In this document: positions 12,829-22,904 of the stretch, piece by piece
Layout: each line of letters begins with the position of its first letter
How positions within the stretch are numbered: position 1 is the first letter of the stretch
Assembly: GCA_947044365.1 (NCBI GenBank)
Contig: OX345645.1
Coordinates: 5,527,741-5,591,740 of the forward strand
Length of the DNA stretch: 64,000 nt
DNA from: Petrosia ficiformis
Taxonomy: Eukaryota; Porifera; Demospongiae; Haplosclerida; Petrosiidae
Direction of reading: 5' to 3'
Made by a program: the position numbers and the translations under genes
Notes under the pieces: model-generated
What the model was told of the DNA's origin: nothing
Databases searched by the model: none
Seen by the model: the letters and a program-made list of their open reading frames with translations, nothing else

Positions 12829-13137
12829 ACATATATTTATATATACATATAATATATATACATAGATATATGCATACATAGAACATACATACATGCATAC
12901 ATACATAAATACATATTATATGTATACATATATACAACATACATTCATACATACATGGATACATGCATACACATACATACATATTAAACATATACATACA
13001 TACAACATACATACATACATACAACATGCATACATGCATACACATACATACATACACATACATAATATGTACATAAATACATTATGTGTATACATACATA
13101 TAATTATACAACATACATTTTATACATACAATATAGT

Positions 13138-13182
<45 letters not shown>

Positions 13183-13190
13183 TATATAGT
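12530..13190. repeat. Long ATAC/ATGC microsatellite with TA tract
   Basis: About 650 bp of CATACATA-type repeats with an uninterrupted TA tract near 12776-12825 and a second near 13140-13175. All open frames here (YIHTYIHT-type) are repeat translations. Confidence 0.95.
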
Positions 13191-13442
13191 ATGCTAATCC
13201 GTCCTATATACAAAATATAGGACCTGAGTTTTGTGTCCAAGGATCTGATATAGCCCGAGCCTGCGAGAGCTATATCACATCCGAGGACACAAAACAAGGG
13301 TCCTATATTCAGTATATAGGACCTATTAGCATACTATGTACAATATATTGTATGATGGTGACATCTCCTGCATAGTGTGCAAATGGAAGGTCTATATACA
13401 ATATATAGGACTCACCACATTAAAGGGATGATGTCACCATCA

Positions 13443-13447
<5 letters not shown>
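13187..13447. repeat. Two adjacent hairpins inside TA microsatellite
   Basis: Hairpin 1 (13187-13337) starts TAGTATGCTAAT and ends ATTAGCATACTA, with arms containing TCCTATATAC..ATATAGGAC and TTTTGTGTCC..GGACACAAAA. Hairpin 2 (13350-13447) starts GTATGATGGTGACATC and ends GATGTCACCATCATAC. Both sit between TA tracts, consistent with foldback elements inserted into TA-rich targets. Confidence 0.8.
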
Positions 13448-13484
<37 letters not shown>

Positions 13485-14881
13485 GTATGTATGTATGTAT
13501 TGCATACATACATACATACATACTTATATACACACGCAGAGATATTCATATTATACATTCATACACACATGATGTGAATTGTTATAGTATACGAGTCAGA
13601 CTGTTCACATGGTTTAATTGTGGGAGAAGTACTGACATGTAAACTGATACTATTGATATTATAATTTCAGTTTACTTAGTTATTGTGAATAAAAATCTAA
13701 CAGCAATATTACACAAGAATTCAGCGATTTATGTTACTACATATTATACATTATAGAATTAAAGAAAATTAATATAATTTTTATAATTATGTTATATTAC
13801 ACACACATATACAATTATATATAAATATAATAATTACACCATAAACGAGAAATATATAAATGGCTTCATATAGACAACTGCAAATAAAGAGATAGATACA
13901 TAAATAAATAGATGGATGTGTGGATTGACGGACAATGAATGGAGGGACAGAAATACAAACAGGCAAACAGATAGCTAGATAGAAAATTGAGTAGAAGGAT
14001 GGATGGTAGATAGATTGATTGATAGATAAAGTTGATAAATCAATAGATAGGTAGATAGGTAGATAGATAGATATATAGATTTAAATATTTGCCATTTTGC
14101 TATTTTATTGGTAACTTGTATTGGTACCTAGTATTTCTGATTCATGCATACATTTTCCACCATGGCTAATGAAACATATCTGATTATATACTTTTATGTG
14201 TGAAACATGGTAGAGGTAGATGTAATTATATAGGTAGATATAATGTACAATATACATATAATTATGTAAATAATTACATAAATATACTTAAATAATAATT
14301 ATAACCATGTATGTAAGTAGGTCTATAAATTATACAAATAAATTATGAGCATGTATTTATATTATATTTATCTACTCAGGTGTTGGTTGATTAGACGGTT
14401 ACTTCCTGTTCCAGTTGCAATTGTGATTATAAACCTGACATAGCACTTGTGGTATGACAGAACATATACACATATATTATGTAACATATATGTCCTTTAA
14501 AGTTATAAGTTCCAACCATTTTCAAATTTAGTGTATAATGGGTATTGATTACTTAATTACTAAAATAAATGTCAATATGAAACAAACTGGTTAACATTGT
14601 GAACAACATTCTAACACTAGAGGATAAGAATACAAACTATCCTGACATACTCTTCAATGTCCATGTAACTCTTGTTCTATGTTACCTGTTCAGATTCTCC
14701 ATCATCAAATCCCTTAATCACTTTCTGTTTTATTTCATGTATTGGGGGGTGTGTGTATAACCTTCAGGACAGCAATTTTGTTTCATCCAATCATTCATAT
14801 CATAACTATTTATATTATCCCTCATTGTTGTTTCTGTAAAGTGCGTTAATAATAATAATAACAAGATATATAAAGAAAAAG
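13448..14881. other. Non-coding AT-rich stretch
   Basis: No exon is recognised. It holds a TA tract and ATGT/ACAT repeats (13445-13530), a copy of the GTGGGAGAAGTACTGA block (13565-13700) and GATA/GATG runs (13890-14090). Confidence 0.6.
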
Positions 14882-15513
14882 GATCCCTATGACTGCTTTG
14901 TGGTGTCCAGCATTCAGTAATCATGGCAACAGAAATTATTATAACCACACCCACCTTGATCAAGCATATAGGTGTGGCTCAGCATCACAGAAGGCAGCTT
15001 CTTTGCAACTTTCTGGACCTCCTGGAGCAATCTAACACTCACCTCAACCTTGCTTACCAATTAATTACTGCAGCACAACATCCACTCAAGTCTGCAAGCG
15101 AACGGTATTTTTCACTTATTCTCCCAACATCCCTTTCTCTCTCACTAGAACTAGCTAGAAAGCAGTCTATACATCACACATACATCAACATCCCATTCTG
15201 ATCTCCTTTTACTTTAAGCTAACTTCAAAGTAACATCAAAGGGCGGACAATTGAATCAAAGCACCGCCCGACCACATCGAACAAAGCGTGGGCGTTTTTG
15301 CATACTCTCATAATTTGGGGCGTGGTACATTCAAGATCCTGTGGATACACTTCCTCTCTGACAGGATGTTGTAAAATTACAACATTATAAGGGGTATAGC
15401 TTCAGCGCGCGTGCGCGTTCTTTTTACGCGCCACGCCCATTATTGTCAGAGGGCCCCGGGAATGACGTTCTTCCATTAACTACGAACCCGTAGGACAGCA
15501 ATTATAGGGATGG
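14882..15513 (-). mobile_element. MITE family copy 2, longest version
   Basis: In inverse orientation to copy 1. The left end is ATCCCTATGACTGCTTTGTG and the right end AGCAATTATAGGGATGG, so terminal repeats of about 16 bp can be aligned. The interior has GC-rich core sequences (CGCGCGTGCGCGTTCTTTTT, CGCCACGCCCATTATTG, GGCCCCGGGAATGACGTT). The plus-strand frame at 14923-15201 shows no recognisable domain and is probably not a gene. Confidence 0.65.
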
Positions 15514-16281
15514 CTCTATGGGCCAGAATTCAGCAATAATGATTTTATTAGTCCTTTAACCGCCAATGGGGGTCGATGTCACCCGATGAAAATTATCCTC
15601 GATACGTTGGTTCTATTTATTCAACCGTTCCGTATATACCCATTTTAATGTAACATGGTTTGCGATAAAAGGTTGGGGGGCAGGCATAATGCAATTTTAT
15701 TGAACATCATTATACAGCATAGCCTGGCGTAGCCAGACTATATACAGCAGAGAAAGTGCTGGAATCTTGGTATTAATTGTAGAGGAATGTTTAGTGTATG
15801 AAACAAGAGCAAGACTTTGGAACTGACCTGTTTTCAACAACATCATTCATTACTGAAATACTGATTTAATGATTTTGGTTACTTATTCTGTTTAATCTTA
15901 CTCAGGCTATAAATTGTGGTCATTTATAAAATAATAATGTAGATATAAAACTGCTGCTACACCAGTCATTATAAATGTAATTTTAAAAGTAATGTGCTGT
16001 ATTCATTCTCCAATATATAAAATTTCCAGTTGTATATACTGTTCAGTCCTATACTTCTTTCTACCTGAAAAAATGGATTGAAAAGAAATGGTCGATTTTT
16101 GTAAATAGGCCAGTTGCATGTAAGCAATAGAATGTGAGTGAAAAGTTAATTGCCCATGACGTCAAGACTGGTTGCCAGCATTAACTATTTGGTGAAAAGC
16201 TACAGAAATAGGCGCGTGTTTTAATCTTTGTTTGGAGCGAATTCGCCGAATTGAGAGTAGAAAAGGAGAGTTGTCAGCGAA
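15514..16281. other. Non-coding leader to the transposon, with CRE-like octamer
   Basis: No gene is seen. The palindrome TGACGTCA lies at 16157-16164, about 120 bp before the putative ATG at 16282, in a locally less AT-rich segment. A promoter role is inferred only. The left end of the ISL2EU-like element should lie in this stretch but I could not identify its terminal repeat. Confidence 0.35.
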
Positions 16282-18155
16282 ATGAGCACTGAATTTCCAA
16301 CAGTAGTGACGCTTACTCCTTCAGATATCCCTGGAGCAGTTGTCTGTCACCCATTTGAACAGCACACAGTTGTTGTCTTGCGCTGATGGCTCTTGTGTAG
16401 AGGGATTAATGTACCTACCTGTTGGAAAAAGCAACAAGTGGTGAATAGGCAAGTACAACAAGTATGAACATTAACAGTTTGTAGCTGAGCGTTGTTTTAA
16501 CTTAGAGTGAATCAGGCTCGGCAAGAAGGAACCTGTGTTGTTATTGTAGACGGTTCCTACCTTTATAGGAAATATAAGACACTCACAGAGGCAGGAGAAA
16601 GTGTTGCATTGCTTCCTGCCCTCCACCTCCACTTTCTGCATACATATCTGTTACTGCAGGTATTTTAAATAAAAAAAACTTGATAAGCATGTTAATTATA
16701 ATATTTATTTTTTGAATGTTTAGGTTTAGTATACACCTACTTAGCTGGTCACGTTAGTTACACTGGTGACCAGGGAGCCTTCCGAGCACTGGTTCGTGGG
16801 TGTACTCATTGGGCCTCTGGAAGACTGGAGGAGATAGAGGTTAATACCAATCATCCACAATACTGCCATGTATGGTGTACTCAGTATGAAGCCATCGATG
16901 AGACCTGGTATGTATCGTGTGTATATACTTCTTTGATGGGATGGAGAGCTTGCTACTGTTCGTTTAGCCACTTGTGAATGTGCCGCTGGGTATGTATTTA
17001 ATAGTTATAGTTTGTTTCCTTGCCTCATGTCTACTTATCATGCATACACACCCTGTATTTAATCTGTAAACTACTCATGTATCTGCAGTACTTCACGCCC
17101 TTGCTGGTTTAATCCAACATCGTTTTGGTTACAACCCAATCTTCCTACCATTAAGTCTGAGGATGATATCGAAGAGGTACCGGTTACATCATTGCCATGT
17201 CAGTGAAAACCTCCTATAAAAGGCGTAAAGAAAGTACACTACCTATGTCAGAGGCTACCTTTGTTAAGCATGGTTATGCAAAGCCTGTAAAAAGGAAGAT
17301 CAAATCTATTGAGGATTTTGACCCTACACCACCTGAGTTCAGAGGATCTGCAGCAAGTAGGCTCTCAGAATTTTTGGAAAACCTACAAGGGGAACAGTTG
17401 TGTGTATCTCTTCTATTTGATTCTCAATGTCGGCGTGCCAACCTTAAATGATCAGACCATCCATCTTCTTATTACATGCCAGATATCAATCAAATCTTTA
17501 AAGGAAACAGTTGCAGCTTTCAAGAAAAGTCTAGATATAACACCTGACAGAGTACATGAGATCGAAAGAGACACTCGAGAGCAGCGAATGTCCTCACTTT
17601 AGTTTTCTGTTCACCGGTATCGGCTAACTGCATCAATATTTGGAGTGGTACTCTCTCATAAGACTGATACTCCTGATAATTTAGTGTTACGAATTATTCA
17701 ACCAAAGCAGTATAGTTCGGCAGCCACAAGATATGGCATCGAAAATGAACCTGTTGCAGTAAAGCAGTACATGCATGCCCACCAAAACCAGCATGGTCAC
17801 CTTGACTTAATTGTGAGTGCATCAGGATTTTTCATCAATACAGACTATCCATACTTGGGGCTTCTCCAGATGGAGCTGTTTATGACCCATATGAACCACA
17901 GCAACCATTTGGATTTTTGGAAGTTAAGTGCCCCTACTCAGCCCAAGACATTAGTCCAAGCGAAGCATGTGCAACATTGGGCTTTTTTTGTTAACTTATC
18001 AGGGTACTAAACAGTTGAAACTAAAGGAGAATCACTCATATTTTGCACAAACACAGGGGCAGATGGCTATTGGTGAATGGCCATGGTGTGACTTCGTTGT
18101 TTTTACCATAAAAGGAGTGAGTGTTCAGCGTGTACCTTATGACCCAATTTATTAG
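16282..18155 (+). pseudogene. YqaJ-exonuclease / SWIM zinc-finger protein of a DNA transposon, decayed
   Basis: The reading order matches transposon-associated YqaJ proteins. ATG 16282 (MSTEFPTVVTLTPSDIPGAV) leads to a SAP-like block WLLCRGINVP, broken by TGA at 16383-16385. A second exon near 16735-16990 gives EEIEVNTNHPQYCHVW and a SWIM-like ACYCS.. region. Then comes SIEDFDPTPPEFRGSAASRL and LCVSLLFD (17197-17451). Finally a YqaJ core spreads over frames 17600-18155: RLTASIFG, the nuclease motif LGASPDGAVYDP, and FLEVKCPYSAQD. The LGASPDG..EVKCP catalytic region is intact as sequence, but frame changes fall near 17440, 17600 and 17850. Downstream lies a convergent DDE transposase. Such an exonuclease may act in element recombination; that is family knowledge. 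Clearly a pseudogene copy. Confidence 0.75.
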
Positions 18156-18324
18156 ACCAACAAACTATTACCCAAGTTAAGTTCATTTTATAATAGTTGT
18201 ATTGCCCCTGAAATTGTAAGCCCACTTCATCCATTGGGACTTCCTATTAGAAAACTATAATTTGTATTCATGTATATGTGCATTAATTAGAATTACAAAT
18301 AATATCAAAGTACAGTATAATTAT

Positions 18325-19610
18325 TCAGTCAGAGTCCACATCATCATAATCACTGTCAGATAATAGATCAAAGAACTCCTCTACGTCACTTACACTGTTC
18401 TCATTAGGTAGTGGTACAAGTGCTGGCTGAAAGTTTGTTAAAAAGGCACAGACATGTATAATTTGGTTTGTCAGACATGCCATTGAAATACATGTAGGTA
18501 TTGTGCTTGCTAAAATGGTATAAGTTTTAACTCTGCCTATAGCTCCTCTACGTGAATCCGAAGAGATGCAATTTTCCTTCCCAATACAATATCTTGATGT
18601 GACAGCTGTTTTTGTCCATGTAAAAAAGGTGGAATGTTCAAGTCTATATTAAGTTCTTTGAGCATGTCCTTAATTGTGAAACCTCTGTCTACCATTATTG
18701 AAATGCCAGGTTTATCTTCTAAACGAGAAAGAAAACCACATATACGGGTAAGTTCTGTGTCTGATATTGATACTACATACACTGGTGAAATGTAGCGTAC
18801 TGCACCATCGCAGTTGACAGTGTTGTGGTGTTTATACTGACTTCACATAGATGATTGCATATGCAAGTCTGAGGGTGTCTCAATAAAAACCTCACTTCCA
18901 TCAATAATTGCATATGTTGTTGGAAATATTTCTTGGAATGCAGCTGGTAATATTCCTTTAACTTGTGCCACAGAAGGCATCGACTCAAGTTCCTTTAAAT
19001 GGTGGTATAAAAAGCATATTATCCAGGTTGTGAGGTAACGAGATATCTGAGCAGTAGACAAGCCAAATTGTAACGACAGCTTTAAGTTTAGTTTCAACTT
19101 TATAAGCGTTAAGAACAATTGGTTTTTAAGATCTACCTGTCTGGTTCGATATACTTGACGGACTCCTTCTTTTGATCCACAGTAATGTAGATGTTCCACA
19201 ACTGGTCCAAGAAGCTCAAAGAAAGATGTAAATACTGAGAATGATGAAAAACCTGTATAGAAACATACCAGTTTGTCATGATGCTGAATGTCTTCCATTT
19301 TGATGTAGCCCATTACTTTTGGCTCAGACTTAAGATATATATTTTCAGATTCTAGCACTTCAATACCAGCCAGTAAAGCAGTGTTTAGAAGAATATTAGT
19401 TGAGTGATCCTGGGGACTATTTGCACTTGCTAGTTCATGGACTTGATAATCACTCTCAATTTTTTTGCCAGGTTCTGTAGCATAAACTGGAGCTGGTGTG
19501 GGTGTTACCAACCTACTAGTGGATGCTGTCGCTAAAGTGCTGCTACTACTGCTGAGTTCTCTTATATCTCTTTGTTTTCTCTCACTCTTGCACGCTTTTC
19601 CCTTTGCCAT
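18325..19610 (-). pseudogene. ISL2EU/IS4EU-type DDE transposase, decayed
   Basis: The start MAKGKACKSERKQRD is followed by a Ser/Thr/Pro-rich linker, then DKLVCFYTGFSSFSVF, LTLIKLKLNLKLSLQFGLST (helix-turn-helix region) and the DDE_Tnp_4 core. The catalytic residues are visible: IIDGSEVF (first Asp), IMVDRGF (second Asp) and RIHVEE (Glu). Lesions: TGA at 18843-18845 replaces an expected Trp between DLHMQSSM and SQYKHHNT in an otherwise continuous frame. About eight residues are missing after HHNTVN. A single-base frameshift near 18550 separates HVEE from AIGRVKTYTILASTIP; the new frame runs to a TGA at 18325-18327 through an acidic tail. An upstream DNA-binding exon may exist beyond 19620 but is not resolved. 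Tail-to-tail arrangement with the YqaJ gene fits the two-gene ISL2EU layout as I recall it. Confidence 0.8.
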
Positions 19611-19682
19611 TTCTTTACAGGTGATGCAAAACGTTTACCTACAAAAATGAAAAATGATATCTGATGTGTATAGGCATAAGAT

Positions 19683-20318
19683 TAAGGTGCTACTAGGGAG
19701 TGGGCGGATGCGACTCCAATCGGTTTCAAAATAGAATATTATATAATATGACTCTAACCTGGTGTAGTAGCAACCTTCATATCTTCTAATCACCTTTATA
19801 GGGTCCTGGAATTGATAAAACATATATAAAATGTCCATTTTTGCAATTGCAATAAGTACAAAACAGAGAAAGCCACGCCCACCAATCATGGCGTGCACCA
19901 TGTACAATGCATTTCCAGAAAACAAATAGAGCCGTTTTCTGGAAATTCATTTTACTTTTATAGTTACAAGAGGCTGAAGAAAGCTGAATTCTGTAGCTTT
20001 TCACTGAAACCATAAAATTTACCTTTCTAGACACTATCAAACTCCGATCTTTCTCAGAGAGCAACTACAGTTACACCGCCATTGTTTCCCCTCCACCACC
20101 CGTGGGCCGTGTTTAGCTTTGTTTCTGAAAATAAACAATTGTTTAGCTTTGTTTCTGAAAATAAACAATCAGTGAAAACATTTAGGCCCAATAATTATAC
20201 CCCCGGGTGGGTGTGGCTTCCAAAAAATACAGAATGGAACCAGATTGTATGCAGCAAGAAGCTGGCAAGACTAGAAACCGATTGGAGTTTCAACTACCCC
20301 TCCCCCTAGTACAACCTT
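19683..20318. mobile_element. ~640-bp MITE-like element with ~45-bp terminal inverted repeats
   Basis: The left end is TAAGGTGCTACTAGGGAG....GACTCCAATCGGTTTC (19683-19728). The right end read on the minus strand is AAGGTTGTACTAGGGGGAG....AACTCCAATCGGTTTC (20273-20318). Inside are an inverted pair TTTCCAGAAAAC/GTTTTCTGGAAA (19910-19945) and a 30-bp unit, GTTTAGCTTTGTTTCTGAAA.., repeated twice (20111-20170). It abuts the transposase and might be a non-autonomous derivative or the shared right end of that element. Confidence 0.6.
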
Positions 20319-22574
20319 GAAGAAGTATACCCGGTTCAGACACTTGTAAAATATTCCAAGGAAGAAGTGTTCGATGATTCTGTTCAGAAAAAACACTAGA
20401 CCTGCCATAACACGTGGCAATAATGATGTAAATTAGATAATAAGCGGCCGAGCGGGCCGGTAATGGGAAACAATGAATTTAATTGGTGTGGCCTATGTTG
20501 TGATTCTTGTAAACTTCCTGTAATAAAAATTGATAGCTATGTAAACTCGTGTATCGTTGTATGAACAGTACATGATCTTCTAAGCAGAGTACCAAATCAG
20601 TTTCCTTCTGTTTTGACAAACCACACCTTCCTTATGCACGTACGTACGTATGTAATCTGGCATTTCGCGATTCGCTTGGAAAGAAGGATGTGCCTTGGTC
20701 AGACGTGTACGTACACATATGTGTACGTACGTAAAAGGACATACCCTTTCTCTTTCACGTGGGTGTTCACTTCACCTTTTCTTCTGCAAATATGGATGGT
20801 ATGAGTCGTCCGATTGTCAAAAAGGAGAGAGGCTGGTTCACCAGACTATTCAATACCAGAAGCATCACCTGAACTTCTACCAGGTCAGTAACTACAAAAT
20901 ATGTTTAGATAGTAATTTTAATCAGGTTAATAATTATATTGTTTATAATAAGTTATAATTATGTAATATTAGTTATATTATTATCTTAAACATCCATTAT
21001 AATAACTCTAGTCTGGGGTATGCAGTTCCTCTCTAGTACACTAAGTGTATCATGTATTATACATTATTTAATATGGTACCATTTTTTCATCTACTTGTCT
21101 CTCAGAAGTGATGTTAGTCATAATTTACTGTTGATAAAGAGAATTGAACTATTAGAAGAGAAGAACCGTTACATTTACACACCTCTGAACATCAGGTGAT
21201 TGTAATAATATATGATTATTAATGTATAAATACAGTTTAGGTTTGAAGTGGAGTTTATCAAATTAAATTCCTATGATAAATTCACTTACAGTAACATATT
21301 AATATTCTTGTAACTTATTATTAATTATAGTATATATATACTAGTGTGATACTACTGTACCTAATAGTCAATTCCCTGTGTTTCTTGTTCTTTCTTATTT
21401 TACACTATACTTATAGTTTAGTGTGGTATAATACAGTAGTAATACATGTACTATATAAATTATTATTAACCATTGTCATAACTAAGAGGAGGGTTCAGTC
21501 CCTTTAATCTACCAACTTATATCTTGCTATGGAAAGGGCCAATAACAATACATTTACTATGCTTAAACTTTGCTACTGTAATTTACTGTAATCAATCTTT
21601 TATAATCAAAAATAAACCTTCAAAATGTTATTATTTAAATGCAAGAAATGGCTTGGTTTTCTTGGGAATGGATTTAAGGTTTGTACACAACTCCTGTTGA
21701 AAAAGAAAATTTTTAAGATAAAGTGAAAATAGTATTTGTCTCAATGATAAATTGGTTACTTCAAGAACACTAAACTCATCATGTTGAGATATATTTTAAA
21801 GTAATTTCTCAAAATGTCATTTACCATTAGCTCCATTCAATAGTATTCCCATTAATTGTATTTGTGAACTATTAATCTTTTAAGTGTGAATTTTAAAAGA
21901 TTTATTTTGATAATCAAAGTGGTGAAAAGATTGCTTTATAATTTAACTATCGTTACAATTAAATCTTGCTTGCATAGATTGAAATTGCTAACAGCTTCTA
22001 TTGATTATTTTCTAACTCCAGAATTTTAGTTAAAATACAAATCCATCCTATAACTTCATGGAAAGAGTGTGGGTGTAAATTTGTACACATTTGGATTGAA
22101 GTGTTAAGTATGTATTACACATGGTGTTAATCAATCTAATGTATTCCAGTAATCTTTTATTAAATAATAACAATTATACTTCTGAAATTATATTTTTTCG
22201 ACATTCTACATGCAACTATTCTGTATCCAGTTGCGGTCGAAATTAAGCGTGGCAAATGTCTGACGTCAGAAAAGGAACGGCTTGCAATGGAAACAGTATA
22301 ATGTGGGACGAAAACTCCAGTGTTTCACGTCTTTCCATTACGTTTTTCCCTTCGAGAGCGAGGAATCAGAAGGGGAAAGTAGCCCCGAATGTTTAAGTAC
22401 AACAGAACTGTGTTAACATGAGCCTTACAACACGGAATCAGCTGAACCTGACATGAAAACTGAGGTACGTCTCGATGAAAAAAAGGATGGGAAATAGAGA
22501 CTGCATGGTGAGAGCTATACTTATTTAGAAGTAACAACCAATAAATCGGCTTTACTTACTGTAAAGTTTAACCT
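20319..22574. other. Mostly non-coding, with possible promoter features
   Basis: No firm gene. 20520-20640 resembles the ~185-bp satellite described at 31-36 kb. ACGT-rich palindromes occur at 20638-20735. An ATG at 20792 opens only 26 codons. A ~100-bp block at 20985-21083 recurs at 38450-38550. At 22230-22340 a less AT-rich segment carries the CRE-like octamer TGACGTCA (22261-22268), a possible promoter for the exon at 22575. Confidence 0.45.
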
Positions 22575-22808
22575 CATAGGAGCCAATGTAGGGAGTGTTT
22601 AGATAATGGAGAATGTATTTGCTGTTGTGAGATTGTGGAGAAGCAAGAGAATGGTAGTGAGATTGCTTGTATAACTGATCATGAAGGATTTCAAAGTGTA
22701 TGCTTAAATGTGTTTCTTCCTCTTATAGTTGATGTAGAGATTCATGATGTAACAGTAGAGTTGAGATCTCAGCAACATAATTACAAACATACAATGTCTT
22801 TTACATAA
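22575..22808 (+). CDS. Cysteine-rich exon resembling the P2X7 C-terminal domain (partial)
   Basis: A plausible acceptor (TTTAACCTCATAG, ending 22579) is followed by a frame rich in Cys: QCRECLDNGECICCCEI, then EIACITDHEGFQSVCLNVF, ending at TAA 22806-22808. The pattern 'ExxCCxEI ... CITxHxGFxSVCLN' is the cysteine/zinc-binding C-terminal 'ballast' region of P2X7, which also occurs as a free domain in invertebrate proteins. A second acceptor-like CTTCCTCTTATAG (ending 22729) makes the last 26 codons uncertain. The exon converges on the first NLR locus, its stop lying 97 bp from that locus's end. Part of it (GTAGAGATTCATGATGTAAC) is also found just beyond the end of the 51-56 kb NLR, so it was copied with the receptor. 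Upstream exons were not found. Confidence 0.45.
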   Translation, partial: HRSQCRECLDNGECICCCEIVEKQENGSEIACITDHEGFQSVCLNVFLPLIVDVEIHDVTVELRSQQHNYKHTMSFT

Positions 22809-22904
22809 TTATACTTATAATAATTATATGTAAACAGAAAAAAATATTACTATTGTTTAGTACTGTGTATTGTCATTTATATAAAATGATTAGTAGTTCA
22901 GTTC

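Larger units (their letters stand above)
16150..19660. mobile_element. ISL2EU/IS4EU-like DNA transposon (non-functional copy)
   Basis: Defined by the convergent YqaJ-type and DDE-type pseudogenes. The ends are approximate because no clear terminal inverted repeats were found. Both genes carry several disabling changes, so this copy cannot be autonomous. Confidence 0.6.

Noticed and set aside
12537..13063. Long open frames of Tyr/Ile/His/Thr repeats on both strands
   Set aside because: They are translations of ATAC/TA microsatellite DNA, open in several frames at once, with no domain.
20792..20900. Possible first exon (MDGMSRPIVKKERGWFTRLF) with GTCAGT donor near 20884
   Set aside because: The frame stops before the donor and the upstream palindromic ACGT repeats give no promoter support; left unannotated.
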